Assembly (NCBI RefSeq): GCF_009908165.1
Contig: NZ_JAAAUC010000011.1
Span: 1 to 64,000 of the forward strand
From: Frigidibacter albus
Lineage (GTDB): Bacteria; Pseudomonadota; Alphaproteobacteria; Rhodobacterales; Rhodobacteraceae
Direction: 5' to 3'
DNA: 64,000 bases
The position numbers were made by a program, and so were the translations under genes. This document shows, piece after piece, positions 48,204 through 57,025 of the stretch (position 1 is its first letter; each line of letters opens with the position of its first letter). A model generated the notes under the pieces. It saw nothing but the letters and a program-made list of their open reading frames with translations. It was not told the origin of the DNA and made no database searches.

Positions 48204-48932
48204 ATGTCCGGTCTGCTTCTTGACGGGTTGAACGAGGCGCGGGTGCGCAACAGCCACGGTCAGGTGGTCGAGGGCATCGGGCGCGCCATTGTCAGCGGCA
48301 CCTATCCGCCCGACACCATCTTGCCGCGGGATGAAGAGCTGGCGAGCAAGTTCGGCGTGTCACGCACCGTGCTGCGCGAGGCGATGAAGACGCTGACCGC
48401 CAAGGGCATGATCATCGCCCGCACCCGCGTCGGCACTAAGGTGCGGCCCCGACAGGACTGGAACCTGTTCGATGCCGAGCTGCTGATCTGGCATCTTGAT
48501 ACCCAGGCGGGGATGGAGTTCCTGGACCAGCTCTACGAGATGCGCCTGACGATGGAGCCTGCGGCAGCAGCGATGGCGGCGCACCGGGCCGGGGCGGGCG
48601 ACATCGAGACCCTGTATGCCCATGTCGAGGCGATGCGCATGGCCGAGGGCGACAAGGCCTTTGCGCTGGCCGATCTGGCGCTGCACCGGGGGATCATCAA
48701 GGCCTCGGGCAATGTGTTCATGCATTCGGTGGGCACGCTGATCGAGGCGGCGCTGCTGACGGCCTTCCGGCTCAGCTCGCCTTCTTCGGAACCCGCGATC
48801 CAGCAGGATGTGTCGGCGGCGCATCTGCGGATTGTCGAGGCGATTGCCGGGCGCGATCCGGCGGCGGCCGAACAGGCGATGCGCAATGTCATCCTGTACG
48901 GCCAGCGCCGGATTTCCGATGTGGTGAGCTGA
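48204..48932 (+). CDS. GntR-family (FCD) regulator linked to the ytf importer
   Basis: 242 residues. The winged helix has QVVEGIGRAIVSGTYPPDTI and GVSRTVLREAMKTLTAKGMI, followed by the RTRVGTKVRPRQDWNLFDAE linker common to DgoR-like sugar-acid and galactonate-type regulators. An FCD domain with DLALHRGIIKASGN follows. It lies 16 bases after yjfF and is probably cotranscribed, so it likely autoregulates the importer in response to a sugar or sugar acid. Confidence 0.88.
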   Translation: MSGLLLDGLNEARVRNSHGQVVEGIGRAIVSGTYPPDTILPRDEELASKFGVSRTVLREAMKTLTAKGMIIARTRVGTKVRPRQDWNLFDAELLIWHLDTQAGMEFLDQLYEMRLTMEPAAAAMAAHRAGAGDIETLYAHVEAMRMAEGDKAFALADLALHRGIIKASGNVFMHSVGTLIEAALLTAFRLSSPSSEPAIQQDVSAAHLRIVEAIAGRDPAAAEQAMRNVILYGQRRISDVVS

Positions 48933-48936
48933 GGCC

Positions 48937-49407
48937 TTAGTGATTGTGGCCGGCGTGGCTGTGGCCCGTGTCCCCGGCCGCGCCGATCTCGACATGGGCG
49001 TGCAGATGCTGGCCGCCGACTTCCACCTCGATCTCGAGTTCCGCGCCCGGCACCAGGTCCATCGGGACCGAGGACCAGCGCAGCGCCAGCACCTTCGGCT
49101 CCAGATCCACCTCGGCCCCGGCGGGGATCGGCAGGCCCGGCAGCACCGTCCAGGCCTCGCCCGCGGCGCCATAGCTGAAGCCGACCAGCTCCAGCTCTGC
49201 GCCCTCGGCCTCGCCGCCGGTCAGCATCGCTTCGGCGGCCGAGGTATTCTCGACCTCCATGTAGAACAGCGCGTCGCTGCCCTTGGCGGTGGCGGGCGTC
49301 CAGACATGGACGACGCGCAGACCCTCGGCCTCGGCGACGTGGTCATGGGTTTGGGCAAAGGCCGGGGCGGCGGTGATCAGCAGGAGCGAGAGCAGGCAGG
49401 CACGCAT
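48937..49407 (-). CDS. PCu(A)C-like periplasmic protein with His-rich tail
   Basis: 156 residues with signal peptide MRACLLSLLLITAAPAFAQT. The fold segments RVVHVWTPATAKGSDALFYM and VENTSAAEAMLTGG match PCu(A)C copper chaperones. The usual H-x-M copper motif in mid-protein is not seen. Instead there are histidines at both ends: THDHVAEAEG after the signal peptide and HLHAHVEIGAAGDTGHSHAG followed by HNH at the C-terminus. This suggests binding of Cu, Zn or Ni by a different site. Last gene of the ABC operon reading left. Confidence 0.75.
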   Translation of the reverse strand: MRACLLSLLLITAAPAFAQTHDHVAEAEGLRVVHVWTPATAKGSDALFYMEVENTSAAEAMLTGGEAEGAELELVGFSYGAAGEAWTVLPGLPIPAGAEVDLEPKVLALRWSSVPMDLVPGAELEIEVEVGGQHLHAHVEIGAAGDTGHSHAGHNH

Positions 49408-49420
49408 GGGAAACCCCTTT

Positions 49421-50728
49421 TCAGGTGCGAAGGTCGGTCAGAAGCGGGCGGCGCACGGCCAGCCACGCGGGCAGCAAAGCCATGAACAGTGTCAGGCTGA
49501 TGAACCCCGCGACCAGATGCGCCTCGGGCCAGCCAAGGTTCGCGGTCACCAGCACATCGATGCGCGCGGTGACGATGGCCGAGATGCCGCGCGCTGCGAC
49601 CCAGCCAAGCGCGAGGCCAAGCCCGGCACCGGACAGGATCAGCGCCGCGGAATAGGCCCAGACCACCGCAAAGACAAAGCGCAGCGGCGCGCCGATGGCC
49701 CGCAGCAGGGCAAGGGAGCGCGCGATCAGCCGAACCATGATCATCAGCCCGATCAGCACCGACAACGTGACCAGCACCTGCGTCAGCACCGCCATCAGCG
49801 ACATGGCAGAGCGCACATCGCGCATAAGCCCATGCAGCTGCGCCAGCACCGTGCCCGGGAAGAACGCCATCAGGTCGCCGCGGGTGAAGCGCGATTTCAG
49901 CGCGTAATTGCCCCACAGCTCTGTCGCATGGACCAGAACCGCCGGGGTGCCCGGCATCATCTCGGGTACGAAGGGCGGGCCGATGCGCGGATCGCCCGGC
50001 GCATGGCCATTGGCAAGGCCATGTACCGCCCAGACCCCCTCCACCGGCACCAGCAGCGCCCGGTCCCAGGGGCTGCCGGTCGGGGCCATGCGTCCGGTAA
50101 CGGCATAGGCGAAACCTTCATGGGCATCATGTTCTGCCGCGGGCCCGTGGCCATGCGCGGGGGTGAAGCTGCCACCGACATCCACGGGGGCATAGGCCCC
50201 CGCCACCGCTTCTTCCGCCGTGGCGAACACCCGCCCCTCGGCCAAAGGCCCGGCCAGATGGCTGACGAAATCCACCGTCGTGCCGACCACCGGCGCGCCC
50301 TGAAAGCTGTCGCCAAAGGCGATGGGGGCGGCGAAGGCTACGCCCTCGGCCCCCGCGATCTCGGCATATTGCGCGCCGTTGATCAGCGCCATGTCGGACG
50401 GCTGCAGATAGACGGCGGCCAGCATCACCGTCACCTCGCTGCCCGGCGCGGCGACGATCAGGTCGAATTTCTCGGCGGCGCGGGCCGATCCCTGCCGCAG
50501 CCCGCGTTCCTGCGCCAGCAGCCCGACGCCAAGGCCGACCGACACCGCGATCAGCGCCACGAACAGCGCATTGACCCAAACGAACCGCCGCAGCATCGCG
50601 CCGACCAGCGGCAGCGGCCGCAGCCCGCGCAGAACCATCGCCCCGGCCAGCAGCCCCGGCGCGATCAGCGCCAGCGCGAAGAGCACGTCCTGCAGTTCGG
50701 GGGGGAGGGAGGCCCAGAGGTCAAGCAT
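49421..50728 (-). CDS. FtsX/MacB-like ABC permease with His-rich periplasmic loop
   Basis: Starting at the ATG at 50728 (overlapping the ATPase stop by 8 bases), 435 residues. An N-terminal membrane segment is followed by a large periplasmic domain (about 65-310) and three C-terminal transmembrane segments with LARSLALLRAIGAPLRFVFA. This is the FtsX/LolC/MacB layout. The periplasmic domain contains TPAHGHGPAAEHDAHEGF, five histidines in a row of 18 residues, consistent with metal binding. Such transporters act on periplasmic or envelope substrates rather than moving solutes inward. Confidence 0.82.
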   Translation of the reverse strand: MLDLWASLPPELQDVLFALALIAPGLLAGAMVLRGLRPLPLVGAMLRRFVWVNALFVALIAVSVGLGVGLLAQERGLRQGSARAAEKFDLIVAAPGSEVTVMLAAVYLQPSDMALINGAQYAEIAGAEGVAFAAPIAFGDSFQGAPVVGTTVDFVSHLAGPLAEGRVFATAEEAVAGAYAPVDVGGSFTPAHGHGPAAEHDAHEGFAYAVTGRMAPTGSPWDRALLVPVEGVWAVHGLANGHAPGDPRIGPPFVPEMMPGTPAVLVHATELWGNYALKSRFTRGDLMAFFPGTVLAQLHGLMRDVRSAMSLMAVLTQVLVTLSVLIGLMIMVRLIARSLALLRAIGAPLRFVFAVVWAYSAALILSGAGLGLALGWVAARGISAIVTARIDVLVTANLGWPEAHLVAGFISLTLFMALLPAWLAVRRPLLTDLRT

Positions 50729-51401
50729 CGCTGTCCTCGACAATCCTGCCATCGGCGATGGTGATCTGCCGGCCCATCCGCGCCGCCAGCGCAGCGTCAT
50801 GTGTCACCGTGATCAGCATGCGCCCACCCTCCGCTGCCAACCGCACCAGATCGGCGCCAAGCGCATCGGCATTGGCGCGGTCCAGCGCGGCGGTCGGCTC
50901 GTCCGCCAGGATCACCGGCGGGCCGCCGGCCAGCGCCCGCGCCACGGCGATGCGCTGGCGCTCGCCCCCCGAGAAGCTGTCCACCGCCCGCGCCCCGGCC
51001 TGACCCAGCCCGAGCGCCGCCAGCCACTGCGCTGCGGCCAAGCGGATCGGCGCGCGGTCTCGCGCAGGGGCAAAGGCACTCGCCAGCCCGGCATTGCCAA
51101 GCGCCGACAGCTCCTCGAACAGATGGCAGTCCTGAAAGATCAGCCCCAGCGTCTCGCGCCGGAACCGGGCCCGGGCATCCTCGGTCAGCGCGGCGATGTC
51201 CTGCCCGCCCCAGACCACCCGGCCGGCACTGGGCCGCACCAGCCCCGACAGCACATGCAGCAGCGTCGATTTCCCCGCGCCCGAGGCACCGCGCAGCGCA
51301 AGGCTCTGCCCCGCATCCAGCGTCAGCAGCGGGACATCGAGCAGCACCCGCCCCTCGCGGCTGGTAACCCGGAGGTTCTCCACATGCAGGGCGGGCGTCA
51401 T
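50721..51401 (-). CDS. LolD/MacB-like ABC ATPase
   Basis: 226 residues. Walker A LRGASGAGKSTLLHVLSG, Q-loop LIFQDCHLFEELSALGNAGL, signature FSGGERQRIAVARAL and Walker B VILADEPTAALDRANA are all intact. The short single-domain form is typical of LolD, FtsE and MacB-type systems. It overlaps the permease gene by 8 bases and begins 3 bases after the stop of the exported CxxC-protein gene. Confidence 0.9.
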   Translation of the reverse strand: MTPALHVENLRVTSREGRVLLDVPLLTLDAGQSLALRGASGAGKSTLLHVLSGLVRPSAGRVVWGGQDIAALTEDARARFRRETLGLIFQDCHLFEELSALGNAGLASAFAPARDRAPIRLAAAQWLAALGLGQAGARAVDSFSGGERQRIAVARALAGGPPVILADEPTAALDRANADALGADLVRLAAEGGRMLITVTHDAALAARMGRQITIADGRIVEDSDA

Positions 51402-51404
51402 CTC

Positions 51405-51830
51405 TCAGGCCCGCGCGAAGCTGGCATCGACAAGGCGCACCTTGGAGTAGAACCCCAGCTCCGGGTCCACCGCATCCCCCAACTCCAGCACGCCGGTCAC
51501 GGTGATCGGCACGTTGAAGGGGATCACGTCGACCACCCGCTTGGCATAGACAGCCAGAATGTCATCGGGCCAGGGCATCCCCGGCTCGCAGAACGGGCAG
51601 ACGGCCATCGGCGTCTTGGTCAGCACGAAAAACACCGAGTCGGCCTTCAGCGGCGGCGCCATGAAGCCCGAAACGGTGAGGCGGCCGCCTTCGGAGGACA
51701 GCGCCAGATCGGAGAAGCTCAGATCCTTATTGTAGAGGTCGCGGAGCTTGATCGGGTCCCCGGCGGCAAGGGCCAGACGCGGCGACAGGATCAGGGCGGG
51801 CAGGGTGGCAAGCAAGGTGCGGCGAATCAT
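51405..51830 (-). CDS. Exported CxxC protein at the head of the ABC operon
   Basis: 141 residues from the ATG at 51830, with signal peptide MIRRTLLATLPALILSPRLA cleaved near ALA. The mature domain contains LTVSGFMAPPLKADSVFFVL and PMAVCPFCEPGMPWPDDIL, with a CPFC motif that could bind metal or form a redox disulfide, and GFYSKVRLVDASFARA at the end. It faintly resembles DUF3299-type proteins found with similar ABC operons, but I cannot assign it firmly. Confidence 0.6.
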   Translation of the reverse strand: MIRRTLLATLPALILSPRLALAAGDPIKLRDLYNKDLSFSDLALSSEGGRLTVSGFMAPPLKADSVFFVLTKTPMAVCPFCEPGMPWPDDILAVYAKRVVDVIPFNVPITVTGVLELGDAVDPELGFYSKVRLVDASFARA

Positions 51831-51932
51831 GGTCTGTCTCCCGTTCTGGCACCTCAGTGCCAGTGCGGTGCAACGCCCGCATGAAAGAAGCGGGCCCCGG
51901 TTTCCCGGGGCCCGCGTCATCTTGCCCGATGA

Positions 51933-53426
51933 TTACTCAGCGGTGACAGCGTGGTTCATCACGTGGAAGATCACGTTCTGCTCGATCACGCCGCCGAAGA
52001 GGTGCGACCAGGGACCGCGGGCGAACACCGCGACGTCTTCACCCGAGTGGGTTTCCGACGACATCGGCACCAGCGCCTGCTGCAGGTAGTCCGGGTCGGT
52101 GGCTTCTTCTTCGGTCAGCTCGGGGCGCGCGCCCGAGAAGGTGCCGTCGGCCTGTTCGATCAGCACCGATCCGGCGCCGTTCAGGTAGCCCGCAACGGTG
52201 TAGGGCTTGCCGTCGGCGGCCAGGTTCGCCTCGCCGGTATGCTCGACGCCGTTGTCGTTCTCGACCATGCACAGGCCGAGGATGTTCGAGCCGCGGCCGC
52301 AATAGCCGTTGAACGAGATCGCATGTTCATGGTCGGCGGTAACGATGATCAGCGTCTCTTCCGGGTCGGTCAGTTCCACGGCCTTGGCGATGGCGTCGGC
52401 GAAGGCTTTGCCATCCACCAGCACCCGGTGCAGGTTGCCCTCGTGGTTGGCATGGTCGACGCGGCCGGCTTCGACGTTCAGGTAATAGCCGTTCTCATTG
52501 CCCGACAGGCCCTTGATCGAGGCTTCGACCATCTCGGCCAGCGACGGCTCGCCGGTGCGGTCGAATTCGTACTTCATGTGGCTGGCTTCGAACAGGCCCA
52601 GAACCGGGGCGTTGTTGCCCATGGTCAGTGCCGCGAAGTCCTCATCGCCGAACACGACCTGCGCGCCGGCACCCGTGGCCTCTTCCACCAGATTGCGGCC
52701 GTCGGTGCGCTTGCCGGGCTTGCCTTCGACGTCGGTCACTTCGGTCGGCAGGAAGTGGGCACGGCCGCCACCCATGGCGATGTCGATGACGCCGGCCTTC
52801 ATCTGGTCGATCAGCTGGCTGGCGATGTCCTTCTGGGCGCAGCCCTCGGGGATACCGGTGTTGTCTTCCCAGTCACGGCTGACGCTGCGGGCATAGACGG
52901 CGGCCGGGGTGGCATGGGTGATGCGCGCGGTCGAGATGACACCGACCGACTTGCCCATTTCGGTGACGATTTCGGCGAAGGTGGTGGTGCCAGCCTCGGC
53001 GCCCGCGGCGCAATCTTCAAGGGCGACAGTGTCGAGCACGTTGATCATGCCGTTCTTGCCCTTGACGCCCGAGTTCATCGCCATGGCGGTGGGGGCAGAG
53101 TCCGGGGTCTGGCCGTTCGACGAGTAGGTCTTGACCAGCGCCACATGCGGGAAGGTCTCTTGCGGCTGGACATAGTCGTCGCCGAGGCCGCCGGCCTGCT
53201 GGCCCGAGAACAGGCGGATGGCGTAGTTGGTGCCCACGCCATTGCCGTCGGCGGTGAACAGGATCACGTTCTTGGCGGTGTTGGTGTTGGGCTGAACGGC
53301 AAGGCGCTCTTCGATGGTCGCCTGACCGGCCTTGAACCAGTCGGAGTTCGCCTGCGGCAGGTCCTGGGCGAAGGCGCCGGTCGTCAGGCCGAGGAGGGCC
53401 GCGGTCGAGAGGAGAATCTGTTTCAT
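51933..53426 (-). CDS. phoA: Alkaline phosphatase
   Basis: Starting at the ATG at 53426 gives 497 residues with signal peptide MKQILLSTAALLGLTTGAFA. ILFTADGNGVG supplies the first metal-site Asp, and TPDSAPTAMAMN the nucleophilic Ser. EAGRVDHANHEGN and VTADHEHAISFNG supply the Zn/Mg ligands. It is a periplasmic phosphomonoesterase releasing phosphate. One TGTCAT half-site is upstream but no full Pho box is clear. The stop lies about 100 bases from the metal-type ABC operon on the same strand. Confidence 0.93.
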   Translation of the reverse strand: MKQILLSTAALLGLTTGAFAQDLPQANSDWFKAGQATIEERLAVQPNTNTAKNVILFTADGNGVGTNYAIRLFSGQQAGGLGDDYVQPQETFPHVALVKTYSSNGQTPDSAPTAMAMNSGVKGKNGMINVLDTVALEDCAAGAEAGTTTFAEIVTEMGKSVGVISTARITHATPAAVYARSVSRDWEDNTGIPEGCAQKDIASQLIDQMKAGVIDIAMGGGRAHFLPTEVTDVEGKPGKRTDGRNLVEEATGAGAQVVFGDEDFAALTMGNNAPVLGLFEASHMKYEFDRTGEPSLAEMVEASIKGLSGNENGYYLNVEAGRVDHANHEGNLHRVLVDGKAFADAIAKAVELTDPEETLIIVTADHEHAISFNGYCGRGSNILGLCMVENDNGVEHTGEANLAADGKPYTVAGYLNGAGSVLIEQADGTFSGARPELTEEEATDPDYLQQALVPMSSETHSGEDVAVFARGPWSHLFGGVIEQNVIFHVMNHAVTAE

Positions 53427-53517
53427 GGTGGTGCTCCCTGAGAAACTCCGGGGACCGTAGGAGGGCGACATGACACGTATGTGATCGGTTGGTGAACTTC
53501 TCAACGAGATCAATTGG

Positions 53518-54831
53518 TTATGGTATAACATTACAACCATTGGCCCAAGGCTCCAGGCCCTGCAAGCCGGCCCCCTGGAGGATCAGCACTGCCCGGAAAT
53601 CATTGACGTTCGTCAGCGTCGGCCCGGTGACGACCTGCCCGCCGATCGCGGCAAAGAACCTGTGGGCATCGTTGCGGTCGAGGGCCGCCGCCGCGTCCCA
53701 TCCTGCGTTCTGGGCGGCTTTTGGCGTATCGGGGCCGATCTGCGCGCCCGCCACTTCGGCGGCGCCATCCACACCATCGGTGTCGCAGGCGAGGGCGTGG
53801 ATGCCCGCCGCCCCGTCCAGCGCGAGGGCGAGCGCCAGGCAGAACTCGGCATTCGGCCCGCCGATCCCATCCCCGCGCCGGGTGACCGTCACCTCGCCGC
53901 CCGACAGCAGCAGCAGCGGCGCCGCCCCAGGTGTGCGGCTCGCCTGCAACTGCAGCGCAAGGGCCGCCTGTGCGCGGGCCACCTCGCGCGCCTCACCCTC
54001 CAGCGCGTCACCAAGGATCTGCACCTCGCAGCCCGCCGCCCGTGCAAGCTTTGCCGCGGCCTCAAGTGACTGGGCGGGGGCGGCGCAGATGGTGTTCGTC
54101 ACCCGCGATAGCCGCGGATCCCCGGGCGCGATCACCCGGCTTCCCCGGCCAAGCGCCGCGGTCACGCTGGCGGGCACCGGCACCTGCCAGCGCGTCAGCA
54201 CCGCCCGCGCATCCTGCGGAGTGGAGCCGTCGCCCACCGTGGGCCCCGACCCGATGAAGGCCGGATCATCGCCCGGCACGTCCGAGATCATCAGCGCCAG
54301 CATCCGCGCCGGATAGGCGGCGGCCGCCAGTTGCCCACCCTTCACCCGGCTCAGATGCTTGCGCACGATGTTCATCTGCCCGATCGGTGCGCCCGAGGCG
54401 AGCAGCGCGGCATTCATCGCCTGCTTCTCGGCCAGCGTCACCCCCTGCACCGGCGCGCAGAGCAGCGCCGAGGCCCCACCCGAGATCAGCGCCAGCACGA
54501 AATCCCCGTCCCCCAGCCCAGCCAGCAGGTCCAGCATCCGCGCCGTCGCCGCGGCCCCGGCGGCATCGGGCACCGGATGCGCGGCCTCCAGAATCTCGAT
54601 CCCGCGGCAGGGGCGGGCATAACCATAGCGGGTGACCACCAGCCCCTCGCAGGGCCCCCACGCCGCCTCCACCGCCTCCGCCATCCGGGCGCTGGCCTTG
54701 CCGGCGCCGACCACCACCACCCGGCCCGGTGGCCTGGGCGGCAGGAAAGCGGCCAGCGAGCGCATCGGGTCGGCCATCTCGACCGCGCGGTCGAAGAGCG
54801 AGGTGAGGAAAGTCCGAGGGTCAGGATGCAT
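53518..54831 (-). CDS. Glycerate kinase type 2 / TtuD-like (DUF4147 family)
   Basis: 437 residues. RVVVVGAGKASARMAEAVEA and LALISGGASALLCAPVQGVT in the N-terminal domain, with LLLSGGEVTVTRRGDGIGGP and ALACDTDGVDGAAEVAGA in the C-terminal half, match the GckA/TtuD MOFRL family. These enzymes phosphorylate D-glycerate to 2-phosphoglycerate and were earlier annotated as hydroxypyruvate reductases. It may be a single-gene unit. Confidence 0.88.
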   Translation of the reverse strand: MHPDPRTFLTSLFDRAVEMADPMRSLAAFLPPRPPGRVVVVGAGKASARMAEAVEAAWGPCEGLVVTRYGYARPCRGIEILEAAHPVPDAAGAAATARMLDLLAGLGDGDFVLALISGGASALLCAPVQGVTLAEKQAMNAALLASGAPIGQMNIVRKHLSRVKGGQLAAAAYPARMLALMISDVPGDDPAFIGSGPTVGDGSTPQDARAVLTRWQVPVPASVTAALGRGSRVIAPGDPRLSRVTNTICAAPAQSLEAAAKLARAAGCEVQILGDALEGEAREVARAQAALALQLQASRTPGAAPLLLLSGGEVTVTRRGDGIGGPNAEFCLALALALDGAAGIHALACDTDGVDGAAEVAGAQIGPDTPKAAQNAGWDAAAALDRNDAHRFFAAIGGQVVTGPTLTNVNDFRAVLILQGAGLQGLEPWANGCNVIP

Positions 54832-54855
54832 GGGCGGCCTGCAACGGAGGGCATG

Positions 54856-54885
54856 GAAAAACCGGCGCCCGAAAGCGCCGGTTCC
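54856..54885 (-). terminator. Rho-independent terminator after the sugar dehydrogenase gene
   Basis: On the minus strand the 9-bp stem AACCGGCGC/GCGCCGGTT with loop TTTCGG is followed by TTTCC, giving five T in a row counting the stem end. It lies 40 bases after the stop of the gene ending at 54925. Confidence 0.8.
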
Positions 54886-54924
54886 TTGCTACGCTACCCC
54901 GTCGCCCGCGTCATGGCCAGCGGA

Positions 54925-56223
54925 TCAGTCCTGGCGCGTCAGGCGGATGATCTGCGAGCTGCCGGCATTGCGGTCCTCGGTCACCGCATAGACGGCGCCA
55001 TCGGGGCCCACCTTCACATCCCGGACGCGGGCTTCCAGCGGCACCCGCTCCTCATAGGCGACCGCATCGCCGTCGAGATGCACGACCACCACGCCTTGCG
55101 AGACCAGCCCGCCGACAAGGAACGCACCTTCCCACTCGGGGAATTCGTCACCCTCGTAATAGGCCATGCCCGAGGGCGCGATCACCGGGTCCCAGTAATA
55201 GACCGGCTGCTGCGTGCCCTCCATCGCGGTGATGCCATCGCCAACGGCGGCGCCGCTGTATTCGATGCCATAGGTCACCTCGGGCCAGCCGTAGTTCAGC
55301 CCGGCCTCGGGCATGTTCAGCTCATCCCCGCCGCGGGGACCATGCTCCACCGTCCACAGCCGCCCCTCGCCATCGAGCGCGGCCGATTGCAGGTTGCGGT
55401 GGCCAAGGCTCCAGATCTCGGGCAGCGCGCCCTCGGTGCCGATGAACGGGTTGCCGTCCACGACCTCGCCCTCGGGGGTGATGCGGAAGATCTTGCCAAG
55501 GCCGCTGGCCAGCTCCTGCGCCTGCACGCGGGGCTCCTGATCCGACCGCTCACCGACAGTGACATAGAGGTGTCCCTCGGGGCTGAACACCAGACGCGAG
55601 CCGAAATGCTTGGTGTTGTCGTAGGTCGGCAGCTGCTGGAAGATCACCGTGACATCTTCAAGCGCTCCGCCGCCTTCCTCATCGGGCACCAGCGTCGCCG
55701 ATGCGACCGAGGTGCCATTGCCGCCCTCGCGGGGCTCGGCGTAGGAGAAGTAGATGCGGCTGCTTTCCTCGAAGTCGGGGGCCAGCGCCACGTCCAGCAG
55801 GCCGCCCTGACCGCTCGCCTCCACCTCTGGCACACCCTCGATGGCGGGGCCGGCCTCGCCCTCGGCGCTGACGATATGCAGCGCACCTTCCTTGGCGGTG
55901 ACCAGCATCCGTCCTTCGGGCAGGAACTCCAGCGCCCAGAGCTGGGGCAGCCCCTCTGCCACGACCTCTTGGGCAACGCCGGGCATTTCGGCCGGTTGCG
56001 GGGCGCGGGTCTGGCCGATGAAGGCGGGTTCCTGATCGGGCGCATTCGGTTCGGCGGTTTCCACCGGCAGGCCCGAGGGCGTGCCCTCGTCGCCCTCGGC
56101 GGGCGGCGTGCCCTCGACCTGATCGGCGGGGGTGGTGTCGTCGGCGGTCTGCGCAAAGGCGGGAAGCGCAACAAGGCTGGTGGTAAGCAGGGCGCTGGTC
56201 AGCAGCTGTGGCAATCGGGTCAT
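54925..56223 (-). CDS. PQQ-dependent sugar dehydrogenase (soluble Gdh/Asd/YliI-like)
   Basis: 432 residues from the ATG at 56223, with signal peptide MTRLPQLLTSALLTTSLVAL cleaved at AFAQ. An acidic Pro/Glu/Thr-rich linker (about 25-70) precedes the six-bladed propeller. The propeller is marked by LPQLWALEFLPEGRMLVT, FGSRLVFSPEGHLYVTVGER, GHRNLQSAALDGEGRLWTVE and HGPRGGDELNMPEAGLNYGW. The GERSDQEPR, HGPRGGDE and Arg residues fit the PQQ and calcium site of aldose dehydrogenases. It oxidises a sugar in the periplasm; the substrate is not known. Confidence 0.88.
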   Translation of the reverse strand: MTRLPQLLTSALLTTSLVALPAFAQTADDTTPADQVEGTPPAEGDEGTPSGLPVETAEPNAPDQEPAFIGQTRAPQPAEMPGVAQEVVAEGLPQLWALEFLPEGRMLVTAKEGALHIVSAEGEAGPAIEGVPEVEASGQGGLLDVALAPDFEESSRIYFSYAEPREGGNGTSVASATLVPDEEGGGALEDVTVIFQQLPTYDNTKHFGSRLVFSPEGHLYVTVGERSDQEPRVQAQELASGLGKIFRITPEGEVVDGNPFIGTEGALPEIWSLGHRNLQSAALDGEGRLWTVEHGPRGGDELNMPEAGLNYGWPEVTYGIEYSGAAVGDGITAMEGTQQPVYYWDPVIAPSGMAYYEGDEFPEWEGAFLVGGLVSQGVVVVHLDGDAVAYEERVPLEARVRDVKVGPDGAVYAVTEDRNAGSSQIIRLTRQD

Positions 56224-56651
56224 CTGGAACTCCCTCCGGGATATGCGCCCCGAACGGCCGCGATTGCCGCCAAGGCAAGGCGGCACCATCGCCCCCTTGC
56301 ACACATAACCCGTGGCTACGCCCTGGGTTACGTGAAAGCGGTTCAAGATGAAGTTATCTGGGGCATCCGGGGCATCCGGGGCATCTGGCGCGCCAGGGCG
56401 CGGATGCCGGGACCCAAGAAAACGCCCGCGGCAAACGGTACCGCGGGCAGCACTCTTTACGCGTCCCATTCGGTATATCGTATATGAACGGATGGCGAAA
56501 AAGGAACAATAATGCGAGCTGCGCGGTATTGTCGGCCCGAATGTGGCAGCCCCCGCGTCAATATTCGCGCCGGGGTTGAGCGAGCGCATCGGGATCTTCT
56601 CAAAGTTGTCAGTGCGGCCGGCTGGTGCTGCGCAGGCGCGCGGCAACAGGC
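56224..56651. promoter_or_regulatory. Upstream region of the sugar dehydrogenase with an FCD-type half palindrome and a 9-bp repeat
   Basis: About 430 bases with no gene I can support. GGGCATCCG occurs twice followed by GGGCATCTG at 56361-56387. ATCGTATATGAA at 56477-56488 matches the palindrome ATCGTATATGAT of the control region at 38464 in 11 of 12 positions. Around it is a rare AT-rich patch, as expected for a regulated promoter, although it is about 250 bases before the gene start. Confidence 0.4.
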
Positions 56652-57025
56652 TCAGCCATCCGCCCCGCATGCGTCCGCCTGCCACAGCCGCAGGGGCTCG
56701 CCCTCTGTTGTGCCGAGGGTCCGGCAATCCTCATCCACGCACAGCCGCCAGCCGCCCCCCGTCGCGCCGGATGCGGCAAGGAACACCTCACGCTGCGGCG
56801 GCAGATCAGGCCGGTAGTGCCAGCCATCGGCCTTCAACACCGCATCCGGGGGCGGTTCCATCCCCGCGCCAGCGCCCAAGATGCGCGCTTCGACCGGGCG
56901 CAGGCCCTCCGCCGTCACCTCCCATCGCTCCCACCATTCGGTATGGGCGGTGGAGTGGGACCAACTGAGGGTGAAGCTGCTGGCGACAAGGGCGATGACC
57001 TTGCCGCCGGCAGCGATGCACAGGC

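Noticed and set aside
53427-53517. Pho box before phoA
   Set aside because: Only one TGTCAT half-site is visible. The second half-site at the expected 11-bp spacing is missing.
56361-56387. 9-bp triple repeat GGGCATCCG as a functional iteron
   Set aside because: Three copies only, not palindromic, and no replication gene nearby. It is most likely simple slippage.
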